From Plakobranchus ocellatus (Eukaryota; Mollusca; Gastropoda; Plakobranchidae): 24,739 nucleotides of DNA. The notes under the pieces were generated by a model. That model was given only the letters and a program-made list of their open reading frames with translations, was not told the origin of the DNA and searched no databases. Location: NCBI GenBank assembly GCA_019648995.1, contig BLXT01003960.1:514563-539301 (forward strand), written 5' to 3'. This document shows, one piece after another, positions 12,701 to 17,991 of the stretch. The position numbers and the translations under genes were made by a program. The number at the start of each line of letters is the position of its first letter. Within the stretch, counting starts at the first letter, position 1.

Positions 12701-15700
12701 TCTTGAGGATTTTTTTCAAAGCACCATGAAATTTGATTTTCCAAAAAAAATTTTCGAAACTGCTAATATACATTAGAATTTGCGAAAAAATTAATATGAA
12801 TGTCTTTGAGTTTTTATTATTTTTTGTAAATTAAATCATCACTGTTCATAAACTAACTCAAGTCAAGATCTAATACTAGGTCTACTAGATTTACCCTTAC
12901 CTACACCTAATTGAGATCTAGATCTAGATTTTTGTCCTAAGTTACTAGGTTCACTATCAGATAAATTGGGTACTCAGTTATAAACTCTGGGTCCCCATCA
13001 TCACTAACTTCTTCAATTTTGTCATCATCAAAAATATCAAAGATATTGCTTTCGTGTTGTCTCTTTGCCATGTTTCTAACTTTGGTTTACAACATCGTCA
13101 GAATTTCATTTTCAACACTATTAGAAGTGGCTTCCCCTTGGGCTTAATAACATATAAAGTTACTCTTGATGAAAACAAAACAAAATGCTTGGCTAGCAAC
13201 ATTTGTGGGGTTTCTATAGAAGTTATAGGTCGGCAAAGTATATTCCGCAACAGGTGAGGGATCCATTACATTTGACATAAGGAACATCCCGCTACAGTTG
13301 TTGGATTAGTCCTCAGTGAGTTAAGAAATATATGTAACATCAGTATGAGCTGTTTATAGAGATATAAGCAAAATAGTAACACAGTGGCAGATAATTTTAT
13401 TTCTTATTTTGATGAATTTCAAAAGTTTAATCAGTTGTAATTTTTTCACTGTCTCCAAATGTATTCAAATATAATGTTTAATACCTCTGTCAGATGATCA
13501 CCAACAAAAAATTTATTTTGTCTGGTTAGGTATGACAAAGATTTTTGAAAAAGGTAAGTTCTTTGAAATTTGTTAGGATTTTTTTTTCAACCAATTGCAG
13601 TCTAAACTTGTCTTTTTCTTCCCTTTGTGTAGTCATCGGTCATCGCTTGTAGGAGAGGACCTGAATCGTCGATGGGGCAAGCCGTGTCCAGTGCTTCATC
13701 CAACCATTTACCACACAAAAGGTCTTCTCTTGTATCTGAACATGATCAACAAAACACCTATGGTTTGTTGCTGTGTTACTTGTATGCAGATATTAGATTT
13801 CTGTAAATGCATGAATTTGAAAAGTATAACATTTTAATTTTGCTAAGTTTTGTTTTCGTTATTGAAAATGAAACTGCTGCTTTGCTTATCTTTTAAGAGT
13901 AGTGGGGCAAAATGAGATGTTTAAGATGGGAAAAGCAAGTATGGCTATACATACAGCTGCTTTAAGTATTCTCTTACCCCAAATTCTTTCACAAAGCTGG
14001 AGGATTCTGTCAGTGTTTGGTGTCATTTGCCACTCGTGACTCTGGCAATGTTTGGTGTCATTTGTCACTTGTGACTCTGGGAGTGTTTGGCATCATTTGT
14101 CACTTGTCACTCGTGACTCTGGCAGTGTTTGGCATTGTTGTCACTTTTGACTCTGGCAGTGTATAGTGTCATTTATCACTTGTGACTCTGGGAGTGTTTG
14201 ATGTCATTTGAACTTGTCAATCGTGACTCTGGCAGTGTTTGGTGTCATTTGTTTTGTTTTTTTTTTGACTCAGGCAGTAGGTTTTCATATCATTTGTCAT
14301 ATGTTTAAGTGCTTTCTAGGATGCAAAAAAATATTTTGTAATATTGACTTTTCACTAAAATGTTTCTATTTATTTTAAAAAATTATTTCATGGTGTTCTT
14401 CAATAAGTCATAAATATTTATATACTAAAGAAAAAAGTAGACAGTTTCCAAATAGATATTCTATAGAAAACTAAATGGTGCTCACAAAGAAAACACCGAA
14501 ACGCTGCGCTGTTTATGCTTTATAAGTGTAAGTGAGTATTTCTTTACCTTTTACGTATATGACTCGGCACACAAAATGGACTGGTTGTTTGGAATAAGTC
14601 AACAGAACATCAAGCAAAATACTTGAAAATGGTTGAAGATAAATTTTTAAAAAGGAATTTTACATTTTCACACTTTGCAGATATTTAAATCTTTAAGTAT
14701 GCAATTTTTTAATGGCTCTTATTTTTGTTTTATTTTTTTTTTGTTGCTATTTTGCTGACAATGACTCGTTTTTGTATTGATAGATGAAATATATATATAT
14801 ATATCTGCATCAGGTTTATTGTGATTATCACGGCCACTCTAGACGTAAAAACATCTTCATGTACGGTTGCTCCCCATCCCAATCATGGATTCCAAATGAT
14901 ACTCAGAATCCATGCTGTACGGGCAACAAATTCAACGATGCAAGTTTCAAGGTACAAAATGCCACTTGATATTAATTCTATACATGAAGGTATAGTTATT
15001 TAGCTTGTGCTTGTTTTTTTGATGATCATGTATCAAAGCCTGTCCACAAATTGGTGGCCTTAAGAGTTTGTTTTTAATCCTCATCTGACCAGACATTGAA
15101 GGCAGGATAGAACCTGTGATAAAAAAAATCTCTGGGGATTTCTAGATTTACCTAACTACAAAATTAATAGTGCAGAAATTTGAATAGCACCTCCCTTAGC
15201 AGAATCAATGTAATTGTAAGGTGCAGATATCATCTAAAATCAGTATAGCGTTTTTACACAGCACGAAACAAAAGCAAAACATCACAGATCAGTCATAAAA
15301 CATTATAGCCAATAAACATAATCATCGATTGAATGGCATGATGCAGCTGTTATTTTCAATCGGAAATGTTACAAGTTTTTTCTTTAAGCTTCTTTTCACT
15401 AAGTTTCTGATGCAGTCAGATAAGTTTTTCCAGATTTTAGGCTCAACTGTATTAAATGACCTGTCCTTTTTAAACTGTACTGCATTTGTAACTTGATTCA
15501 CAGGAGATTGGGTTACCTGTTTGGTCAGTTCAATTGATGATTTTATCTGTGGATAATTTTTGTTACTTATCAGGCAAAAAAATTGATGAATTGATTAGCC
15601 ATGGTGACTATTAAAGATTAAAGAAGTAAGATTTTTGCCATGATGATTATTAAAGATTAAAGTTATAAGATTTTTGCCATGATGATTATTAAAGATTAAA

Positions 15701-17991
15701 GTTATAAGATTTCAGCCATGATTATTATTAAAGACTAGAGATGTAAGATTTTAGCCATAATGATTATTAAAGACTAAAGTTGTAAGATTTTAGCCATGAT
15801 TATTATTAAAGACTAAAGGTGTAAGATTTCAGTTATGATTATTATTAAAGACTAGAGATGTAAGATTTTAGCCATGATGATTAGTAACGGTTCAAGTTAT
15901 AAGATTTTTGCCATAATGATTATTAACCTTTTGCCATGACACTGCTTTCCTGAAACACAGACGAAATTTATTTCCCCCTTATGCACCTCTTTCCACAAAC
16001 AATCCCGTGTCATCGATCTTTCAAGCCATCCCACGTTCCAAAAACAATCACAAAGTTTCGTAATTAAAAAAAAAATTTGCCCCTCATATTTTGAGCACCC
16101 AATTTTTAAACTCTTTCTGAAATCATTTTTGGGTCCTTTCAAATGTATTTTGTGGTGCTCAGACATTGTTTTGAATTTTTATAAATAATTTCACGATGCG
16201 ATCTCGCCTTGTTTTATTATGCTTTTTGTTTTTCCTTCTGTCAGCCATCTTGTTTTGGTTGTCATGGTAACCTTAGAAGTGCTTGTCGGTCTTAATATGT
16301 TTTTGTATTATAGTTTATAAAAAAAAGCCTCTTATACATACCAAATACATCACTATAGGAGCTTTGCATGATTTTATGTCAATTTTTGAAAATGCACCAA
16401 AACCATGTGTTTGCAGGGAATAGCTAAAGGGCTGCCTTAGTGTGTATTCGGAATAATGGAGTCTCAGCCTGTGCGATGTGAAAAGGTTAAAGGTCCACTC
16501 TTTCAAAGCTGTTTTGAATGATATGTCAAATCATGGCTGTGATTGAGTTTGCTATATTCAAATTTAAATGGTCATATTTTTTGTTTTGCTTGATTTTGAA
16601 AGATCTTGCCTCGCCTGTTGAACACAACCTGCCCATCATTCTCCTTGAAAAACTGTAATAACATGGTGGAGAAAGTGAAGGAGAACACGGCTAGAGTGGT
16701 GGTGTGGCGCCAGCTGAATGTTGTACGCTCCTACACAATGGAGTCCAGTTACTGTGGATGTGACGAGGGGAAGTACAAGGTATATACCATGCAATCCTCT
16801 GTTGGATTTGTCACCAACCCTAATCAGTCTTGCTTTCTCCTTTGCAACAACAAATTTAAAGGACACATTTAAGAGGATTGTTTTTAAATGTATAACATTT
16901 TTCTGTTTGTTTCTATGGTTTGAATTCATTTTTCATTTTGACGAAATCAAAATAATAGTTGTTTTTTTTCATTTTCACATTAATGACCACTAATAGACTA
17001 TGATTGTATGAGATGCCAAAAATATAATTCATGCCTGATTTATCTAGCTTCCCTTACATACATGTACATGAAATAATGTGTATATTAGAGTAATGGGCTT
17101 GGCATTTTACGTCAAAATATAAGTATTTTTAATATTTGCTGCTCACCCTTAAAAAATAAGTTTTAGTTTGTATGACATTGTTTGGCATAAAACGCAGTCA
17201 AAACAATTATTTGAAATCCAGTAATGACTTGCTTTTTTTTTTTGCAAATACAGGATGCTCATATAAACACAGAAATGTTAGAAGAGATGGGTCACACATT
17301 TTGTGAAACTCTGATTAAATTGGCTCGCCAGAAAGGCAGCTATGACCAGCAGATGCCCCTGTTAGACATAGACAACATGGCCACAGCATCAGGAGAGGCA
17401 GTTTCAGAAATTGAATTGTAAGCGTCCATAGCCCATAGCCATGGCATCTTTTTTTTTGGGGGGGGGGGGGTCAATCTAGGTTAATCTACATCATCTTAAT
17501 CATGATTTGTTTTTTATTTCTATTTAGACACTGTACAGTTTATAGGATTTCAACGTTGAAGATGTGGCTTATTTTAGACAGAAATTAATCTATTCATTAC
17601 ATTGTTATGCATATTGCTTATTACATTAGTTCAAACGTGCTCATGAGAAGGCAGCTATTGGACACAGAGAGTTGTGAGGCAAGTGAAGCATGCAGAGATG
17701 TGTAATCAAAAAAGTTGCACCATTTTTTTCTGTGCATACTTCAAATATCAAGAACTGAATTAAACGTAAAAAGAACTTATTATTTTGGTTAGGATAATGA
17801 TGGCTCTTTATTAAGATATTTTCTTTTCTGTTTTACACAAAAACAGAGATGATGTTGAAGACATCAGCAGCTTGTCACTACAGAAAGGTCATTGTGAGCT
17901 GACTACAGAGTATCCTGCAACAGAATCAGACGATGAGGAGAGAGATGAAGAGGAGGAAGAATTTGATGACGACGAAGAACTGGATGAATGA
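663..17991 (+). CDS. AGTPBP1: Cytosolic carboxypeptidase 1-like (CCP1/Nna1), 3' part of gene, 17 exons
   Basis: Spliced coding region assembled by hand: join(663..778, 1283..1381, 3397..3589, 3980..4317, 5236..5432, 6426..6572, 7139..7220, 7852..8008, 8736..8968, 9965..10118, 10943..11014, 12092..12200, 13633..13762, 14814..14951, 16603..16779, 17254..17417, 17847..17991). It gives 882 codons and a TGA, with every intron phase compatible. Counting from the first whole codon in the window, zinc ligands are H584 and E587 (VHPGES) and H681 (DYHGHS). N643-R644 (EDLNRRW) match the substrate carboxylate-binding pair, and E768 (YTMES) the general base. CCP enzymes (M14B) are cytosolic deglutamylases acting on polyglutamylated tubulin and acidic C-termini. 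The N-domain and the YHYPYTY, MLNPDG and GHSRRKN motifs resemble vertebrate CCP1 (AGTPBP1) most; a common ancestor with CCP4 (AGBL1) is possible. The N-terminal third is outside the window. The C-terminal tail is strongly acidic. Confidence 0.93.
1283..1381 (+). CDS. AGTPBP1: CCP1-like exon 2
   Basis: This 99-nt exon (33 codons, phase 0 at both ends) lies between the acceptor TTTATTTCAG and the donor GAAGAG|GTTTGT. It encodes [11 protein letters not shown]... ending in [10 protein letters not shown]. It is rich in Pro and Glu and lies in the linker before the catalytic region. Because it is symmetrical, skipping it would keep the frame. Its end reads directly into the PEPPGY of exon 3. Confidence 0.8.
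1382..3396. other. Intron 2 (2.0 kb)
   Basis: This is the largest intron and holds no convincing gene or full mobile element. It contains an inverted repeat ATGCATCAAA (1690-1699) / TTTGATGCAT (1735-1744). It also has a perfect 9-bp hairpin CTGACCTTG / CAAGGTCAG (3017-3042) and a pyrimidine tract near 2700-2740. A G run at 3295-3310 is followed by an unresolved base N at 3311. Open frames at 2454-2651, 2735-2923 and 3014-3355 look random. Confidence 0.6.
3017..3042. repeat. Perfect 9-bp hairpin in intron 2
   Basis: CTGACCTTG (3017-3025) and its exact reverse complement CAAGGTCAG (3034-3042) are separated by an 8-nt loop. No function is known; a chance origin is possible at this length. Confidence 0.5.
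3397..3589 (+). CDS. AGTPBP1: CCP1-like exon 3
   Basis: This 193-nt exon follows acceptor CCTTTTTAG and ends in phase 1 at GGACAAT|GTAAAT. The split codon T|GC gives Cys with exon 4. It begins [15 protein letters not shown] and contains [14 protein letters not shown]. The region is Ser-rich and probably regulatory or a linker. No catalytic residues are expected here. An overlapping minus-strand open frame (3455-3688) is a shadow. Confidence 0.85.
3980..4317 (+). CDS. AGTPBP1: CCP1-like exon 4: Ser/Arg-rich linker
   Basis: This is the longest exon in the window (338 nt, phase 1 in, phase 0 out), from acceptor CTGTTCAG|G to donor GATCAG|GTTTGT. It encodes about residues 136-248. After a short [16 protein letters not shown] segment it becomes low-complexity and basic, with [15 protein letters not shown] and NSIRRLSST, ending in an acidic DSEESDQ. 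RRxS motifs are classic basophilic-kinase contexts and KQRRR could act as a nuclear localisation signal; both are inferences. The donor is the first member of a 46-bp tandem array in the intron that follows. Confidence 0.88.
4310..4720 (+). repeat. 46-bp minisatellite built on the exon 4 5' splice site
   Basis: About eight to nine tandem copies of a 46-bp unit. The TAACCC landmark recurs at 4336, 4382, 4428, 4474, 4520, 4566 (as TAAGCC), 4612 and 4658, exactly 46 bp each time, with a decayed last step of 45 bp. The unit contains TGATCAGGCTTGTAGA, which aligns to the end of exon 4 plus its donor (TGATCAG|GTTTGTAGA). The array therefore appears to have grown from the exon-intron border. Most intron copies carry GC instead of GT at the donor position. 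The last copy (4681-4690) again reads CAG|GTTTGTAG. Confidence 0.93.
4721..5235. other. Distal part of intron 4
   Basis: Single-copy AT-rich sequence between the 46-bp array and exon 5. I see no coding potential, RNA gene or mobile-element borders in it. The minus-strand frame at 4735-4923 has no recognisable domain. Confidence 0.5.
5236..5432 (+). CDS. AGTPBP1: CCP1-like exon 5: AFPDLYG motif region
   Basis: This 197-nt exon runs from acceptor ATTTTACAG|GTG to donor GTTCAGAG|GTAAAAG (phase 2). It encodes [13 protein letters not shown] at the start and then [14 protein letters not shown]. The FPDLYG block is recognisable in CCP1 homologues just before the N-domain. The last 28 nt of the exon (5405-5432) are the founding unit of a 41-bp minisatellite that repeats this exon end and its donor seven more times in intron 5. 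Use of any later donor would bring in a TAA at 5434-5436, so only the first donor can be productive. Confidence 0.92.
5405..5750 (+). repeat. 41-bp minisatellite built on the exon 5 5' splice site
   Basis: Eight units of exactly 41 bp. The first includes the last 28 nt of exon 5 and the functional donor. GT donor positions are 5433, 5474, 5515, 5556, 5597, 5638, 5679 and 5720, all in the context GAG|GTAAAAG or close to it (GTAAAAGTAAC in one copy). A decayed partial copy ends near 5745. Every unit keeps both the exon-like 25-nt segment and the donor, so there are seven decoy donors downstream of the true one. Confidence 0.96.
5751..6425. other. Distal part of intron 5
   Basis: AT-rich single-copy intron sequence up to the exon 6 acceptor. 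No gene, RNA or mobile-element structure was recognised. Confidence 0.5.
6426..6572 (+). CDS. AGTPBP1: CCP1-like exon 6
   Basis: This 147-nt exon (phase 2 in and out) lies between acceptor TTGTTTTCAG|A and donor CTTAG|GTAATA. It encodes [21 protein letters not shown] and then [11 protein letters not shown]. The FEDIDR...VVYDLD block is typical of the CCP1 segment leading into the N-domain. A (TA)n run starts directly after the donor. The upstream part of the open frame (from 6370) is intronic. Confidence 0.93.
6573..7138. other. Intron 6 with (TA)n microsatellite
   Basis: A (TA)n run of about 24 bp (6577-6600) starts directly after the exon 6 donor. The rest is AT-rich single-copy sequence. 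The 6785-6970 minus-strand open frame has no recognisable domain. Confidence 0.6.
7139..7220 (+). CDS. AGTPBP1: CCP1-like exon 7: start of CCP N-domain
   Basis: This 82-nt exon follows acceptor CTTATTTTCAG and ends in phase 0 at ATTCAG|GTTGGT. It encodes [20 protein letters not shown] and then NLRKAIQ. The pattern of Phe-x-x-x-Phe followed by Gly-Asn-Leu-Arg is a hallmark of the CCP N-domain, a beta-sandwich next to the peptidase domain in M14B enzymes. The exon is too short to stand out as an open frame and was found by joining phases. Confidence 0.93.
7221..7851. other. Intron 7
   Basis: AT-rich single-copy intron. A short ATT-rich microsatellite (about 7829-7845) is part of the polypyrimidine region before exon 8. 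Nothing else was recognised. Confidence 0.5.
7852..8008 (+). CDS. AGTPBP1: CCP1-like exon 8: CCP N-domain
   Basis: This 157-nt exon lies between acceptor ATCATTTTTAG|GTG and donor TAACTATG|GTGAGT (phase 1). It encodes the conserved [31 protein letters not shown] and NSQFNY blocks, which match the CCP1 N-domain almost position by position. HQWFYF is one of the strongest family signatures. Confidence 0.96.
8009..8735. other. Intron 8
   Basis: AT-rich single-copy intron with a consensus donor (GTGAGT). No gene, RNA or mobile-element structure was recognised. Confidence 0.5.
8736..8968 (+). CDS. AGTPBP1: CCP1-like exon 9: end of N-domain
   Basis: This 233-nt exon lies between acceptor TTATTATCAG and donor CTCCAG|GTACAT (phase 0). 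It encodes [37 protein letters not shown] and [12 protein letters not shown]. All are diagnostic CCP blocks. The YHYPYTY loop lies at the junction of the N-domain and the catalytic domain. No key position is missing. Confidence 0.97.
9163..9526 (+). repeat. 66-70-bp minisatellite with nested (AATC)n, intron 9
   Basis: About five tandem copies of a unit containing CTTAATGGTG, GCTGGGTATACCAG and AATCAATCAATC, followed by GTCCTCATTCTACCC. The CTTAATGG landmark occurs at 9190, 9260, 9326, 9396 and 9465. The variable spacing (66-70 bp) is explained mainly by different numbers of the nested AATC tetranucleotide. The array makes the open frames at 9073-9264 and 9384-9767 look long; they are not genes. 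Confidence 0.92.
9527..9964. other. Distal intron 9, T-rich
   Basis: Strongly T/C-biased single-copy DNA between the minisatellite and exon 10. The long open frames here are hydrophobic artefacts of poly-pyrimidine sequence. Confidence 0.55.
9965..10118 (+). CDS. AGTPBP1: CCP1-like exon 10: start of peptidase domain
   Basis: This 154-nt exon lies between acceptor TTACCCCCAG and donor GAAATGC|GTAAGT (phase 1). It encodes [12 protein letters not shown], a short linker with [16 protein letters not shown], and a less conserved end. It corresponds to the first strand and helix of the M14 fold. CCP1 homologues carry the matching LCETLSGNSCPLVTIT-type segment here. Confidence 0.94.
10119..10942. 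other. Intron 10
   Basis: AT-rich intron with a consensus donor GTAAGT. It contains an A8/T15 block near 10634-10657. No gene or complete mobile element was recognised. Confidence 0.5.
10943..11014 (+). CDS. AGTPBP1: CCP1-like exon 11: HxxE zinc site, GC donor
   Basis: This is the shortest exon (72 nt), starting after acceptor TTTATTCAG. It encodes [20 protein letters not shown] and then WIMK. H584 (10978-10980) and E587 are two of the three zinc ligands. The conserved continuation is WxMKG plus a helix, which requires the exon to end at G11014 with a GC donor (AAAG|GCATGT), joining to the GC of exon 12 in phase 1. The nearby GT choices either add five residues (GT at 11031-11032) or change the frame. 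The exon body is certain; the donor is inferred from conservation. Confidence 0.92.
11015..11016 (+). promoter_or_regulatory. Putative non-canonical GC 5' splice site of intron 11
   Basis: The conserved protein join (WIMK-GTIDFLL) requires AAAG|GCATGT here and CCCAG|GC at 12090-12093. GC-AG introns are a known minor class of U2 introns. The alternative GT at 11031-11032 would insert five residues beside the zinc site. Confidence 0.75.
11733..11897 (+). mobile_element. tRNA-derived SINE with perfect 12-bp target site duplication
   Basis: CTTTAAAATATT occurs at 11721-11732 and again at 11898-11909, flanking a 165-bp GC-richer insert. Inside are a pol III A box TGGTACAGTGG (11745-11755) and a B box GGTTCTAGCCC (11799-11809, one mismatch to GGTTCGANNCC), 43 nt apart as in tRNA genes. 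The rest is a short body ending in an A-rich tail (ACAAAAACCAAACCAGC). It cannot form a complete tRNA, so it is a SINE rather than a tRNA gene. The perfect duplication suggests recent insertion. Confidence 0.88.
12092..12200 (+). CDS. AGTPBP1: CCP1-like exon 12
   Basis: This 109-nt exon lies between acceptor TTTTTTTCCCAG and the consensus donor GGCAA|GTAAGT (phase 2). It encodes [20 protein letters not shown] and then [15 protein letters not shown]. The VPMLNPDGV block is nearly invariant in CCPs and leads into the substrate-binding NHR and EDLNR segment of exon 13. Confidence 0.97.
12521..13320. mobile_element. 800-bp non-autonomous DNA transposon with 14-bp terminal inverted repeats, intron 12
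   Basis: CTCACTGAGGACTA at 12521-12534 is matched by its exact reverse complement at 13307-13320. Outside the right end is TTAA (13321-13324); outside the left end is TGAA (12517-12520), one change from TTAA. This would fit a piggyBac-type TTAA target duplication, although the termini do not start with the usual CC. A minus-strand 44-codon frame starts about 250 bp from the right end. Interior sequence includes a GATCTAGATCTAGAT palindromic run near 12915. The element probably moves by a transposase supplied elsewhere. Confidence 0.78.
12937..13071 (-). pseudogene. Possible transposase N-terminal remnant
   Basis: A 44-codon frame (ATG at 13071, TAG at 12937) begins [18 protein letters not shown] and continues with an acidic EEVSDDGD segment. 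It then loses its frame and the sequence becomes AT-rich. A basic start followed by acidic residues, placed just inside a terminal inverted repeat, resembles the N-termini of some TTAA-target transposases. This is a composition-level resemblance only; no catalytic domain is present. Confidence 0.35.
13633..13762 (+). CDS. AGTPBP1: CCP1-like exon 13: substrate-binding NR motif
   Basis: This 130-nt exon lies between acceptor CCCTTTGTGTAG and donor CCTATG|GTTTGT (phase 0). It encodes [26 protein letters not shown] and NKTPM. The Asn-Arg pair of EDLNRRW (residues 643-644) corresponds to carboxypeptidase A residues Asn144-Arg145, which hold the substrate's terminal carboxylate. The reading frame continues into the intron, so read-through alone would not show the boundary. 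The exon 14 start (VYCDYHG) fixes it. Confidence 0.96.
13763..14006. other. Proximal intron 13
   Basis: AT-rich sequence before the minisatellite. No gene was recognised. Confidence 0.45.
14007..14280 (+). repeat. Irregular 34-43-bp minisatellite, intron 13
   Basis: Seven to eight diverged copies of a unit built from GTGACTCTGGCAGTGTTTGG, then TGTCATTTGTCACTT. The AGTGTTTGG-type landmark recurs about every 35-42 bp with insertions of an extra GTCACTC. Divergence is greater than in the 41-bp and 39-bp arrays, so it looks older or less homogenised. It explains the open frame on the minus strand at 13886-14068. Confidence 0.85.
14281..14813. other. Distal intron 13
   Basis: AT-rich single-copy sequence ending in a (TA)n run (about 14788-14803) just before the exon 14 acceptor. 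No gene was recognised. Confidence 0.5.
14814..14951 (+). CDS. AGTPBP1: CCP1-like exon 14: third zinc ligand
   Basis: This 138-nt exon (46 codons, phase 0 on both sides) lies between acceptor ATCTGCATCAG and donor TTCAAG|GTACAA. It encodes [19 protein letters not shown], where H681 is the third zinc ligand, followed by a variable Asn/Cys-rich stretch. A (TA)n run stands where the polypyrimidine tract should be, so the acceptor looks weak. Because the exon is symmetrical, skipping it would keep the frame but remove a zinc ligand. Confidence 0.96.
14952..15597. other. Proximal intron 14
   Basis: Single-copy AT-rich sequence with no recognisable coding or RNA structure. Confidence 0.45.
15598..15926 (+). 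repeat. 39-bp minisatellite, intron 14
   Basis: The GCCATG(A/G)TGA landmark recurs at 15598, 15637, 15676, 15715, 15754, 15793, 15832, 15871 and 15910, exactly 39 bp apart every time. Unit core: GATTATTAAAGATTAAAG followed by TTRTAAGATTTYAGCCAT. There are only substitutions and no indels over eight units, which suggests recent expansion or length constraint. The last unit runs into the TTAA at the border of the next candidate element. Confidence 0.94.
15927..16486. mobile_element. TTAA-flanked 560-bp candidate piggyBac-like MITE, intron 14
   Basis: The segment starts CCTTTTGCCATGACAC directly after TTAA (15923-15926). It ends in the reverse complement of CCTTTTCACATCGCAC directly before TTAA (16487-16490). 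The ends match at 12 of 16 positions including the first six. TTAA duplication with CCYTT-type ends is the piggyBac pattern. The left TTAA is part of the last 39-bp repeat unit. The terminal repeats are short, so chance cannot be excluded. No transposase domain was recognised in the two minus-strand open frames (15897-16166 and 16315-16506). Confidence 0.5.
16603..16779 (+). CDS. AGTPBP1: CCP1-like exon 15: catalytic glutamate
   Basis: This 177-nt exon (59 codons, phase 0 on both sides) lies between acceptor GATTTTGAAAG and donor TACAAG|GTATAT. It encodes [28 protein letters not shown] and [20 protein letters not shown]768 in YTMES matches Glu270 of carboxypeptidase A, the general base. TARVVVW and CGCD are strong CCP1 signatures. 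The acceptor has a purine-rich end (GAAAG), but homology puts it here. Confidence 0.96.
16780..17253. other. Intron 15
   Basis: AT-rich single-copy intron. Overlapping open frames on both strands here extend from exon 15 and are not genes. Confidence 0.55.
17254..17417 (+). CDS. AGTPBP1: CCP1-like exon 16
   Basis: This 164-nt exon lies between acceptor GCAAATACAG and donor GAATT|GTAAGC (phase 2). It begins [20 protein letters not shown], the final helix of the peptidase domain (CCP1 homologues have ELEEMGAKFC...L). It then runs into a less conserved tail with [14 protein letters not shown]. Confidence 0.93.
17418..17846. other. Intron 16 with poly-T/poly-G tract
   Basis: Contains a T run followed by a G run of about 13 bases (17458-17470), about 40 nt after the donor. 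No coding potential was recognised. Confidence 0.55.
17847..17991 (+). CDS. AGTPBP1: CCP1-like exon 17: acidic C-terminus and stop
   Basis: This last coding exon follows acceptor CACAAAAACAG and ends with TGA at 17989-17991. It encodes [14 protein letters not shown]..., with a tail that becomes almost pure Asp/Glu (residues about 860-882, ending EELDE). Vertebrate CCP1 also has an acidic tail, though less extreme. The tail resembles the enzyme's own substrates, which end in glutamate runs. Whether this matters for self-processing or inhibition is speculation. Confidence 0.93.

Noticed and set aside
13054-13257. 67-codon plus-strand open frame in intron 12
   Set aside because: It lies inside the inverted-repeat element, lacks splice compatibility with exons 12-13, and opposes the more plausible element-derived minus frame.
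15598-15926. CRISPR-like regular repeat spacing
   Set aside because: Units are contiguous tandem copies without unique spacers, in an animal-type intron.
15897-16166. 89-codon minus-strand open frame as a transposase
   Set aside because: It crosses the candidate element border into the minisatellite and shows no transposase motif that I recognise.
16636-16993. Open frames overlapping exon 15 on both strands and another frame
   Set aside because: Exon 15 in its own frame contains the conserved CCP catalytic motif; the others are shadows.
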